DNA of 64,000 bases from an uncultured Crocinitomix sp. (lineage in GTDB: Bacteria; Bacteroidota; Bacteroidia; Flavobacteriales_D; Crocinitomicaceae). Position numbers and translations under genes: made by a program. Where the stretch lies: positions 1 to 64,000 of the forward strand of contig CAKZON010000107.1 of assembly GCA_937136425.1 (NCBI GenBank). Reading direction: 5' to 3'. Shown piece by piece: positions 33,021 through 41,520 of the stretch; position 1 is the stretch's first letter, and the number at the start of each line of letters is the position of its first letter. The notes under the pieces are model-generated. The model worked only from the letters and a program-made list of their open reading frames with translations. It was not told the DNA's origin and did not search any database.

Positions 33021-33620
33021 TCAATATCCAAAAACGTAGATAAGCCCGATAGAAAATATTCCTCGATCGCTTTTAGTATAAGTTCTTTCAGGAAATAGAG
33101 ATTCGCTAGGATCATTTAACCCATAGGTATACGCTAATTTAGCAGCGATCACTTTTCCATCAATTGGAAATTGCAAACCTCCCTCAATTTGAGGCCCAAA
33201 TACAGTTCCGTCGCCAAAGTTTGGAATTGCAGATTGGGCATAGGACGCCCCAACACCAAAAAAGCCTCCAAAATAATCGATATCACCATAGAAAAACTCT
33301 ACAAGCAACGGAACCTCAAAGGCTAATTTACTTGCATCAATCGAATTGGCATAATAACCTATAAATGGATACGAGGCAATAGAAATATGCGAATGCCTCG
33401 TCTTACTTGCATAGAGGGATAAGCTTGCTTTATAAACTAAACCAGGTATTGCAGATACCGAAACTGGATGATTTAAACCCGTAACATCTGTATAGGACTC
33501 TTTAAAAGAAAAAATATCGAGCTGAGCTCCTACTCCATGCTTAAAGACTTGACCATTGGCATTAATAGATGAAATTGATATGAAGAACAGAAAGACAATA
33601 GATTTTAAGGAATTATTCAT
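33021..33620 (-). CDS. Putative outer-membrane beta-barrel protein
   Basis: A 199-residue exported protein: signal peptide MNNSLKSIVFLFFISISSINANGQ. The mature chain is a series of amphipathic strands with Gly/aromatic ends (GVGAQLDIFSF, FGGFFGVGASYAQ, GPQIEGGLQFPI, AAKLAYTYGLN) and finishes with GIFSIGLIYVFGY, an OMP-like C-terminal strand ending in an aromatic residue. It is similar in style to the small porin-like barrels of Bacteroidota. No partner genes; it is monocistronic. Confidence 0.72.
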   Translation of the reverse strand: MNNSLKSIVFLFFISISSINANGQVFKHGVGAQLDIFSFKESYTDVTGLNHPVSVSAIPGLVYKASLSLYASKTRHSHISIASYPFIGYYANSIDASKLAFEVPLLVEFFYGDIDYFGGFFGVGASYAQSAIPNFGDGTVFGPQIEGGLQFPIDGKVIAAKLAYTYGLNDPSESLFPERTYTKSDRGIFSIGLIYVFGY

Positions 33621-33705
33621 GCTGGATTTTTTAGGTTACTTAAAGCTATGAAAATTACCAATGAAACCGAAATTTTAAATCAAAATAATTCCCGTAATAC
33701 TAGTC

Positions 33706-34164
33706 CTATAAGTCATCATCCAACAAATCATCTGTAATCTCAGGTTTTGGTTTAGGCAATTTTTTAGCAGCCGTTAAACCTGTGACTAATATCGCAATGA
33801 CGATTGCTTTTAAGAATATTGCTGTGAATATTGTTGCAAAATTAACAGCTGCCATAATGAGTATAATGGCACCGTACACAATAATTGCAATCATAAATGC
33901 ACGAACAGGTTCATTTTTTGCATAAAAATACAAACCTAAAAAAGTAGCTCCAATTGCGGCTTCAATAAAAATATTTAACGTCAGCCAAGGCGCCTCCGAA
34001 ATATAATATGTAGCTACAAGTGCTTGTATTATTGCAAGAACAATTAAGGCATTTTTAGCATATTTCACACTTACCTCATTCTCCTTTTTCTTAGCGCGCT
34101 GTGCCATTTTTTTGGCCATTTCAAACGAGCGTTTAATTTCTTCAGGAGTCCTTCTTTGTGACAT
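33706..34164 (-). CDS. Four-TM membrane protein of unknown function
   Basis: A 152-residue inner-membrane protein. The basic helical N terminus of about 35 residues (MSQRRTPEEIKRSFEMAKK) is cytoplasmic. Four TM segments follow at about 37-53, 62-82, 89-108 and 110-130, then a tail with alternating Lys-Pro and acidic residues (KPKPEITDDLLDDDL). A good -7 element lies about 47 nt upstream. Function unknown. Confidence 0.7.
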   Translation of the reverse strand: MSQRRTPEEIKRSFEMAKKMAQRAKKKENEVSVKYAKNALIVLAIIQALVATYYISEAPWLTLNIFIEAAIGATFLGLYFYAKNEPVRAFMIAIIVYGAIILIMAAVNFATIFTAIFLKAIVIAILVTGLTAAKKLPKPKPEITDDLLDDDL

Positions 34165-34210
34165 TTATTGGGGTTAAAAATTAACGTTTAATCTATTTAC
34201 TAGATAAAAG

Positions 34211-34218
34211 CAAAGGTA
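34211..34218 (-). promoter_or_regulatory. -7 element of the 33706 membrane-protein gene
   Basis: TACCTTTG on the minus strand, a perfect TAnnTTTG, about 47 nt upstream of the ATG at 34164; the -33 TTG is not evident. Confidence 0.5.
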
Positions 34219-34327
34219 AAAAAGGAATTAGCTAACGGAAATAAAAACGCTCAAAATAAATAGCTTAAATGCAATACAAAAGCTCTTTTACAACATTAAT
34301 ACAAATAAAAGGAGTTGATTAATCCCG

Positions 34328-37300
34328 CTACTTCTGAATGAGTACTTTAGACTTTGCCAACTTACCATCAATATCTAACACCACAAAATATACCCCATTA
34401 GAAAAATAAGACACATCTACATATTGCTGCCCGACATTGTCTTCTGTATTCTCTTCATAAACTAATTGACCAACTGCGTTGTATAGTTTGACAGAATTGA
34501 TTGACATATCACTCTCATTAGCAATCCAAATTTCGTTTTGAGCAGGATTAGGGTAAATAACAAATACATTATCTCCAAAATCATCTAAGCTTAATTGGCT
34601 ATCCACTACATAAACAAAAGTAACGGAACATCCATTAGCATCAGTCACCGTTAACGTATATGTTCCAGCATCTAAATCTTCAATATCTTCGGTTGTTGCT
34701 CCTGTGCTCCACAAATAAGTATATCCAGGAATTCCGCCAATGGTTGTGGTTGTAATAAATCCATCACCACCAAACACCTCATTTGATACTGAGGAAGCCA
34801 CCTCAATTTCATCTGGTGAAGTAATTTCAATCTCAAATTCGTCTGTACATCCGTTTGCATCTGTTACAATTACGGTATACCAATCAGGTAATAAACCAAC
34901 TGCTGTTTCTGTTATTTGTCCGTCTGACCATTCATACGTATAAGGGCTTGTTCCTGACATAACATCAACTGTTCCTGTTCCACTTGCTTCACCATAACAC
35001 AATGGATTTACTTGCGAAATATCGGCTTCAAAATTGTCGATATTATCAAGTATTACACCAAATGAATTTGTACATCCATTAACATCTGTAATTAAAACAT
35101 TATAAATTCCAGCAGATAAGCCATCAAGATCTTCAGTTGTTGCACCAGTTGACCATGCATATTCATAAATTGGAGTACCACCGGTCACCGTCAAATCAAC
35201 AAAACCGTTTTCTCCATCACAATACTCGTTGTCAGAATCTCCAATTATTGAAATTGTATCCGGCTCAATAATTTCAACTTCTAATGTTTGAATACAATCC
35301 AATTCATCTGTAATTGTAATTTCATAAGTACCAGGACCTAGATCATCTATCCCGGCAGTTATAGCACCTGTTGACCAGTCATATTCATATCCCGGAACAC
35401 CACCTTCAACAGCCACAATCACCTCTCCATCAATAAAACCATTACAAGATATTGGTGTGATATAAGGATCGATAACGATTTCATCATTTTCAACAATTGT
35501 AATCACCTCTTCATCTGTACAGTTACTATCATCAGATAATATTACCGTATAATCTCCACTTCCAACACCAGTTAAATCTGTTCCAGTTGCACCAGTTGAC
35601 CAATTGTATTCTGCAACACCACTAATATTTACTCCAGACACAATAATCTCCCCCACTTCATCTCCAAAACAATTAATATTGATAATCGTTTCAATAACAA
35701 TTTCTGGAGCAGGATCTTCTGGCACAAAAATTTCGCTTTCTATAATACATCCATTCTCATCAGTTATAATCACATCATAAGTTCCTGATAAAACATCAAT
35801 CAAATCAGCACTTGTAGCTCCGGTTGACCAATCATAATCATATCCAGGAACGCCACCAACAACTGTAGTAATAATCCCTCCGTCATCTACTCCGCATGCA
35901 GCTTGTATCACTTCAGTTTCAAGTATCAATTCTGGTGGAGAAACAATTTCAACAGTATCGCTAGAAGAGCAATCATTATCATCTGTAACAACTACAACAT
36001 ACTCGCCACTAGTTAAACCTGTTTCAATGGCAGCATCTCCACCAAAGGACCATAGATAAGTATATCCAGGTGTTCCTCCAACAGCACTTGCTTCTATCTC
36101 TCCAGTTTCATCATAAAAACAATCAGGATTTGCTAGAACTTCTGTTGTAATAACAATCTCTGTAGGTTGCGTTAACTCTTGTACCAATGTCACTTCACAT
36201 CCTGCATCATCCGTTACAACTAAGGTATAGGTGTTTGCACCAATCCCTACGGGGTCTTCTACCGCACCTGCTCCATTGTCCCATGCAAATGTATAACCTG
36301 GTGTTCCTCCACTAACATCTACATCAATTGCTCCATCCTCTACACCAAAGCATGAGGCATCAGTTGCTGAAACTAAATCAACTGTAGGATATCCTGTTAC
36401 ATCAAATTCAATTTCAAAATTATTATTTCCTACTACTCCATCTTCCACACCATTAGGATTTGCAAGCTCCGCCTCAATAACATAAGAACCCGGTGGTAAA
36501 AGCATTGGTGTTAATGGCACCACTTCAGAACTATCCTCTTCAAGTAAACCTGTCCAAGCAATTGTTTCTTCCAACACACCATCTAAATACACCAATATAT
36601 CTAATGTTGTTAAGTCATCATTTCCATTGCTATAAATTGTTATTTGGGCGTAAATAGAATCTCCTTCACAATGCGGACCAACTAGTTCTCCGTCAATAAT
36701 TTCAATATCCATAAATGGATTTAAATCACACCCATCTAAACAGTCACCTTCGTCAATTTTAGATCGCATTAAGGCGCCCGGTTGTGTACCAAAGCCTAAA
36801 CCTAAATCAATTCCAGCTCCAATCAAGTGACAATAACTCATTATTGTTCCTGAAGGTGGTATTGGTGCGTCACATCCTTCATCATAACCTGCTGCAGGAC
36901 CGCATCCATCTATAGCGGTTCCATCTCCGTTCCAAGCGCAAGCATGTGTATGTGGCGATCCGAAATTATGTCCCATTTCATGTGCAACAACCTCTATTGT
37001 CCAAGAATAAACAGGAACCTCAGAAAAGAATGAGTTAATATCACTTACTGCTTTTCTTAAGGCTTGATCTGGATGACAAATAACATTTAACCATGCTAAT
37101 CCTCCATTCCCTCTATAAGAAACAAAGTGTCCAAGGTCACCATCCCAAATTGGGGTAGTAGTTCCAAATAAATTTAACAATGTTGTAGTAGACGTAATTC
37201 CATCATATGGACTCACTGCATCCCAAACAAGAATGTCAGAAAGATATACCGTCATTCCATCAATATCATACAAAATGTAAATCTCATTAAACATTGCTGT

Positions 37301-37969
37301 AACATAGTCTGTTGCGCCAATTACTCCTCCTTTATCTAAGAAAATATCATGATCTACCTCAAAATAAAGTCCCATACAATCACCAGGATCTCTTGTTGGG
37401 CCACCACCGCCACCACCAGGATTCATCTCAATGCCCACTAGTGAATCATCAGAAGTTTTACACTCAAAGTCATTTTGTCTGCTCAAAGCATCTTCTGGAA
37501 AAAAAATATATTCATCCATATGCCCAAGTTTCCCAAGGTTTACATCTCCAATTCCAGGAATAGAACCGACACCAATTATTTCATTGTTAAGTACACTAAA
37601 GGCAAAATGCGAATTTGCATATCCATCAAATGTTCCACGATAAAAAATACTACGTGATACTTCATTATAAACAACATCTTGACCAGTAGCTGTTCTAATA
37701 ACCAAATCGTCATTGACTAGATTAACCTCTTCTAATTCTAGTAAAAGAACATCATCTTTAAATGGAATTTCTACCGTTAAAGTTGTTGGATGTGTACGAA
37801 GTATTTCCTCCCAATATCCTTCATTTACTTCAAGTAAAGAATAATCTCCTTCTAAAATTGGACTGATGTCATCATTTTCCAATTCTGCAGATAAAAAAAG
37901 CTGTTGCACTTGTGCAAAGCCAGTGAGGTTAAAACAAATGATTAAGACTAAATAAAATATTTTTTTCAT
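34328..37969 (-). CDS. Secreted metzincin metalloprotease with eight SprB-type repeats and type A sorting domain
   Basis: A 1213-residue exported protein. Signal peptide ends GFAQ at about 19. The pro-region and reprolysin-like domain (to about 430) are paralogous to the 26137 protease: HEMGHNFGSPH near 330 and IMSYCH Met-turn. A CARDB-like domain follows (about 430-540), then eight SprB-type repeats of about 75 residues (540-1130) with G.PGY.Y.WSTGAT, G.Y...(I/V)TD.NGC. The last repeat lacks the leading Cys. Type A sorting domain at the end (VIYPNPAQNEIWIAN, ending KSKVLIQK). It lies 20 nt after the 37990 gene, so it is second in an operon. Confidence 0.93.
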   Translation of the reverse strand: MKKIFYLVLIICFNLTGFAQVQQLFLSAELENDDISPILEGDYSLLEVNEGYWEEILRTHPTTLTVEIPFKDDVLLLELEEVNLVNDDLVIRTATGQDVVYNEVSRSIFYRGTFDGYANSHFAFSVLNNEIIGVGSIPGIGDVNLGKLGHMDEYIFFPEDALSRQNDFECKTSDDSLVGIEMNPGGGGGGPTRDPGDCMGLYFEVDHDIFLDKGGVIGATDYVTAMFNEIYILYDIDGMTVYLSDILVWDAVSPYDGITSTTTLLNLFGTTTPIWDGDLGHFVSYRGNGGLAWLNVICHPDQALRKAVSDINSFFSEVPVYSWTIEVVAHEMGHNFGSPHTHACAWNGDGTAIDGCGPAAGYDEGCDAPIPPSGTIMSYCHLIGAGIDLGLGFGTQPGALMRSKIDEGDCLDGCDLNPFMDIEIIDGELVGPHCEGDSIYAQITIYSNGNDDLTTLDILVYLDGVLEETIAWTGLLEEDSSEVVPLTPMLLPPGSYVIEAELANPNGVEDGVVGNNNFEIEFDVTGYPTVDLVSATDASCFGVEDGAIDVDVSGGTPGYTFAWDNGAGAVEDPVGIGANTYTLVVTDDAGCEVTLVQELTQPTEIVITTEVLANPDCFYDETGEIEASAVGGTPGYTYLWSFGGDAAIETGLTSGEYVVVVTDDNDCSSSDTVEIVSPPELILETEVIQAACGVDDGGIITTVVGGVPGYDYDWSTGATSADLIDVLSGTYDVIITDENGCIIESEIFVPEDPAPEIVIETIININCFGDEVGEIIVSGVNISGVAEYNWSTGATGTDLTGVGSGDYTVILSDDSNCTDEEVITIVENDEIVIDPYITPISCNGFIDGEVIVAVEGGVPGYEYDWSTGAITAGIDDLGPGTYEITITDELDCIQTLEVEIIEPDTISIIGDSDNEYCDGENGFVDLTVTGGTPIYEYAWSTGATTEDLDGLSAGIYNVLITDVNGCTNSFGVILDNIDNFEADISQVNPLCYGEASGTGTVDVMSGTSPYTYEWSDGQITETAVGLLPDWYTVIVTDANGCTDEFEIEITSPDEIEVASSVSNEVFGGDGFITTTTIGGIPGYTYLWSTGATTEDIEDLDAGTYTLTVTDANGCSVTFVYVVDSQLSLDDFGDNVFVIYPNPAQNEIWIANESDMSINSVKLYNAVGQLVYEENTEDNVGQQYVDVSYFSNGVYFVVLDIDGKLAKSKVLIQK

Positions 37970-37989
37970 GATAAATATATTTAATAGTG

Positions 37990-40716
37990 TTATTTAAGTA
38001 ATGAAATGTGACCTGACTCTTTGTGCTTCTTGTCATCATTAATATCTCCAAATTCTATGCTCCAAACATAAACTCCATCTTCACAAATTGCTCCGTCACC
38101 ATAGGTTCCGTCCCAACCGTGAGCTGCATTAAATGATTCAAATACAATTTCTCCCCAACGGTTATAAATAAGTAAATGATAATCATAAGGATCAAACCCA
38201 GAAGTGAATATTGGTTTGAAAGTTTCGTTAAAATTATCTCCGTCAGGTGTAAATGTGTTCGGCACATAGTACAATATATCCTCTAAAACTCTAACGGTTA
38301 AATAGGCTGCATCCGTACAACCATTTACTGATGATGCTATTAGTTCAACATTATACTCCCCATAGTCTGGCGGGAATAAATGATCAGGATTAATATCAGA
38401 GCTTCCAGCAGTACCATCACCAAAACTCCATTCATAACTTATCGCTCCTGTTGTGGTATTATGAAATTGCGCTACTGGATTTGAGCCATCTAAAACAGAA
38501 GGTGTTACATAAAACGAAGCGTCTGGGGTTTCATCTAAACAAACATAGCTTGAATACGTTTTTTCAGTATAACAGCCACTTGCAGAGGTCATACCAAAAG
38601 TAACATCAAAACAACCTGACTCTGTAAAAGTATATGTAATTGGACCACACCCTTCAATAATATTTCCTTCAATAATCCATCTACAATCAGTACCTCCTGG
38701 CATTGACAAATTAGTGAAGGTTACATCAAGTGGCGCACATCCTACTAATATATCACCTTGAAATACAATATTTGGTAATGGCTCAACAGTAACGGTTACA
38801 TCATCAGAATTTTCACAACCAAATTCATTGGTTCCCATAACTGTATAAACCGCAGTTCCTTCTGGAATAAATGATTCTCCGTTAATAACTCCACCGTCCC
38901 ATGTTAATGCTGGAGCACCAACGGCAGACAACGTAATTGCTGTTCCGTCACACACAGTAAAATCATCAGGTGCAGTTACATTTGGTAATTCATTCACTGT
39001 TACCTCAACTTCATCTGAATTTTCACAGCCATTAGCATCTGTTCCTGTTACAACATAAACATTTGTTCCTGCAGGTGGCGTAAAAGCAACCCCGTCAACA
39101 ATCCCATCTGTCCATAAATAGTCAATGGCACCACTGCCACTTAAAACGGCATCTTCTCCTTCGCATAATATCAAATCTTCACCTGCGTCAACAGCCGGTG
39201 ACGGGTTGACAGTAATTTCAAGTTCATCTGTATTAGAGCATCCGTTTATATCTGTTCCAACAACGGTATAAGTTGTTGTTAAGGCTGGCGAAAAAGGCAA
39301 ACCATTAATAACTCCGCCATCCCATAGATAAGTGAACCCTCCAGAACCAGAAACGGTGATAATATCTCCTAAACACATGGTTTGGTCTGGACCAGCATCA
39401 ATAATTGGGTCTGGCAACACTGTAATTGTAATATCTGCTTCATCACCAATGCACGGCGCTTCAGAAACTTCATATCTAAAGACATAATCTCCTGGCATTA
39501 ATCCATCTCCTATTAATTCTCCCGTAAGCGGATCAAATGCACCACTGCCTGTCAAATCTGTCCAAGTTCCACCTGCATCTGCTCCTGTTAATAATGTATT
39601 TAGATTAATCATTGATCCTGGAGAGCTACATAGGTCGTCTGTATTATCAGGTCCAGCATTTGCAGATTCAGCAAAGTCAACCCAAAAAGGAGCCACATCA
39701 AAACATCCACTCCCATCTTCTCCAATAACTACATAAACGGTATCACCTTCCACCATTAAATCTCCTGGCCACAAGCCTGTAACTTGATCTACACTATCGG
39801 GCTCCACGGCATAAAATTCAGTTATTGGGAAAACACCTCCCCCAACATCTGTCACAACTAATGTACTTAAATCAAAAGTCACGTCACATATCGTTCCTGG
39901 ATCTACAATATCAATTACAGGTGTAGGGTTTACGGTTATTTCAACCTCAAATTCACAATCCGCATCTGTATCACTTGTAGCGGTGTAAGTAGTAACACCC
40001 AATGGTGGCACAAAAGCAACACTATCCGTTACACCACCATCCCAAGTAATAAAACCGTCATTTTCTGATATTGCATCTAACAATAATTCATCTCCAAAGC
40101 ACATTTCTGTAGCATGTTCTCCTATATCGAGTGAATCACAAACAGTTTCTTGTATAACAATTACTCCATGAGGGTCTGGATTTGCCGCTCCATCCGCAGT
40201 TGGCTCAAATATAACACCAATCACACCTTCACCTGGAGGAATAACAAAAGAAGCAAAATCAACTTCTTGACTTGGGCGTTCATAATTATAAGGCCCTGCG
40301 TAAACAGCTCCGCACGCGGCTAATGAACCGGATGCATTTGACGTTACGATTGTCAAATCATAAGATAAAAAAGCTGTTGTGGTGCCATCTGAAATTCGCA
40401 ATGCAACATCCCAAGATTCGGTATAAGTATGTAATGAAACTAATAACAAATCAGGTCCTGGTTCGTCATAATAAGTTGTTCCACTGTTCCAAGTTCCAGA
40501 AAAAGACCATCCTAAAGGCACTTCTGCCGCACCATTAATAAAATCCGCATCTCCAATAGCTGCATTTATCGTTGCAATTCCGGTACATGCGGCACCCGAA
40601 GTAGGATTGGTATAATCTGTGGCATAATCGATTCCAACATAGGGACCCACGATTTGAGAATAGGCACTGAAAGTGCTTAAAAGGGAGAGCATTGTAATAA
40701 AAAATATTGCTTTCAT
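37990..40716 (-). CDS. Secreted PKD/Ig-like adhesin-type protein with type B sorting domain
   Basis: A 908-residue exported protein. Signal peptide of about 20 residues ending TFSAYSQ. N-terminal beta domain (to about 190). Then a series of Ig-like repeats of about 75 residues with VTVNELPNV, DGGVING-S-, YTVxGTDxNGCxNSDEVEVTVN. A PKD domain follows (YEWSFGDGTAGSSDINP near 768). The C-terminal 95 residues are type B sorting (YVPNTFTPDGDNFNETF, YNRWGEIVFESF, GWDGTYG). The last 90 residues closely resemble those of the 26137 protease. First gene of an operon with the 34328 protease. Confidence 0.9.
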   Translation of the reverse strand: MKAIFFITMLSLLSTFSAYSQIVGPYVGIDYATDYTNPTSGAACTGIATINAAIGDADFINGAAEVPLGWSFSGTWNSGTTYYDEPGPDLLLVSLHTYTESWDVALRISDGTTTAFLSYDLTIVTSNASGSLAACGAVYAGPYNYERPSQEVDFASFVIPPGEGVIGVIFEPTADGAANPDPHGVIVIQETVCDSLDIGEHATEMCFGDELLLDAISENDGFITWDGGVTDSVAFVPPLGVTTYTATSDTDADCEFEVEITVNPTPVIDIVDPGTICDVTFDLSTLVVTDVGGGVFPITEFYAVEPDSVDQVTGLWPGDLMVEGDTVYVVIGEDGSGCFDVAPFWVDFAESANAGPDNTDDLCSSPGSMINLNTLLTGADAGGTWTDLTGSGAFDPLTGELIGDGLMPGDYVFRYEVSEAPCIGDEADITITVLPDPIIDAGPDQTMCLGDIITVSGSGGFTYLWDGGVINGLPFSPALTTTYTVVGTDINGCSNTDELEITVNPSPAVDAGEDLILCEGEDAVLSGSGAIDYLWTDGIVDGVAFTPPAGTNVYVVTGTDANGCENSDEVEVTVNELPNVTAPDDFTVCDGTAITLSAVGAPALTWDGGVINGESFIPEGTAVYTVMGTNEFGCENSDDVTVTVEPLPNIVFQGDILVGCAPLDVTFTNLSMPGGTDCRWIIEGNIIEGCGPITYTFTESGCFDVTFGMTSASGCYTEKTYSSYVCLDETPDASFYVTPSVLDGSNPVAQFHNTTTGAISYEWSFGDGTAGSSDINPDHLFPPDYGEYNVELIASSVNGCTDAAYLTVRVLEDILYYVPNTFTPDGDNFNETFKPIFTSGFDPYDYHLLIYNRWGEIVFESFNAAHGWDGTYGDGAICEDGVYVWSIEFGDINDDKKHKESGHISLLK

Positions 40717-41127
40717 TTTTCTTATATAAAAGTCAACATCCGCAGAAACAGTTAAAGGATATTAGAAAAGAGTAAGGGCAATTATTCTAATATACATAAG
40801 GTTAATACAACAACATTTACGTTGCGTATTTTTGGTTCATGGAGGTTACGGTTTGTTAGATTTTGAGGTCTAATTGGTTGTAAACATACAGCAATTTATT
40901 ACCAATGTCAATAGTAGAAATTAAATGCCAATTGTTTATAAGACTCGCACGACACTCTATTATCTTGTTAAAACAGTTAAGTCCTAGAAAATTTGAAATT
41001 CAAAAAATTGAAATTTATTTTTTCTTTATTCAAAATTTAACACAAAAATCGATAATGTTAAAATACAAGAATAAAAATACAGCTCGTAACTCCTTCTATT
41101 CAAGAAAATTACAAATTTAAACAGCGA
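40717..41127. other. 411-nt intergenic stretch without a supported gene
   Basis: AT-rich, between the adhesin-type gene (minus, start 40716) and the ferredoxin stop. One 71-codon frame is present on the plus strand but its product is basic, aromatic-poor in pattern and unlike a protein family. No terminator or strong promoter was identified; the adhesin operon promoter is presumably here. Confidence 0.55.
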
Positions 41128-41457
41128 TTAATTCCCTTCAGGCGCCAACCTTAATACTATGCCGTCAATCTCTTCTGAAACATGTATTTGACACCCTAAT
41201 CGGCTATTATCTTCTACGAAGAAGGCCTCATCCAACATGTCTAATTCAGCATCAGATTGCTCTGGCAAATCTGTTTCAGATTCTAAATAACATTGACAAG
41301 TTGCACACATTGCCATACCACCACAACGACCTTCCACAGGCAATTCATAGGAACGACATACTTCCATAATATTCATGTTCATGTCTGTTGGAGCTTCTAA
41401 ATCGTGTGTTACTCCTTCTCTATCAATTATGTGTACGGTAATCATATCGTCTGCCAT
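41128..41457 (-). CDS. [2Fe-2S] ferredoxin, adrenodoxin type
   Basis: A 109-residue soluble electron carrier. The [2Fe-2S] ligands are C-x5-C-x2-C in GRCGGMAMCATCQC (about 43-56) plus a distal Cys in RLGCQIHV near 88: the four-Cys adrenodoxin/putidaredoxin pattern. ATG at 41457 is chosen because the longer in-frame TTG lies within the -7 promoter element. A ferredoxin-NADP reductase gene is 3.4 kb upstream in the same orientation, and NifU/Mrp genes lie beyond it, so it may take part in iron-sulfur or hydroxylase electron transfer. The partner is not proven. Confidence 0.93.
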   Translation of the reverse strand: MADDMITVHIIDREGVTHDLEAPTDMNMNIMEVCRSYELPVEGRCGGMAMCATCQCYLESETDLPEQSDAELDMLDEAFFVEDNSRLGCQIHVSEEIDGIVLRLAPEGN

Positions 41458-41478
41458 GATCGTAATGCTTTTTTTTGG

Positions 41479-41508
41479 CAAAGATAAACAAGTTTACACG
41501 AAGTCCAA
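41479..41508 (-). promoter_or_regulatory. Bacteroidota-type promoter of the ferredoxin gene
   Basis: On the minus strand TTG (41508-41506), 19-nt spacer, TATCTTTG (41486-41479): a textbook match. The transcript would start near 41472, giving a leader of about 15 nt to the ATG at 41457. Confidence 0.8.
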
Positions 41509-41520
41509 TTGATACTACAT

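Noticed and set aside
34328-37969. Separate nucleotide repeat array
   Set aside because: The similarity between units is explained by SprB-type protein repeats in one intact reading frame.
40905-41120. Plus-strand frame of 71 codons in the long intergenic region
   Set aside because: Composition is that of AT-rich noncoding DNA, with no recognisable domain, signal or conserved neighbour; more likely part of the upstream region of the adhesin operon.
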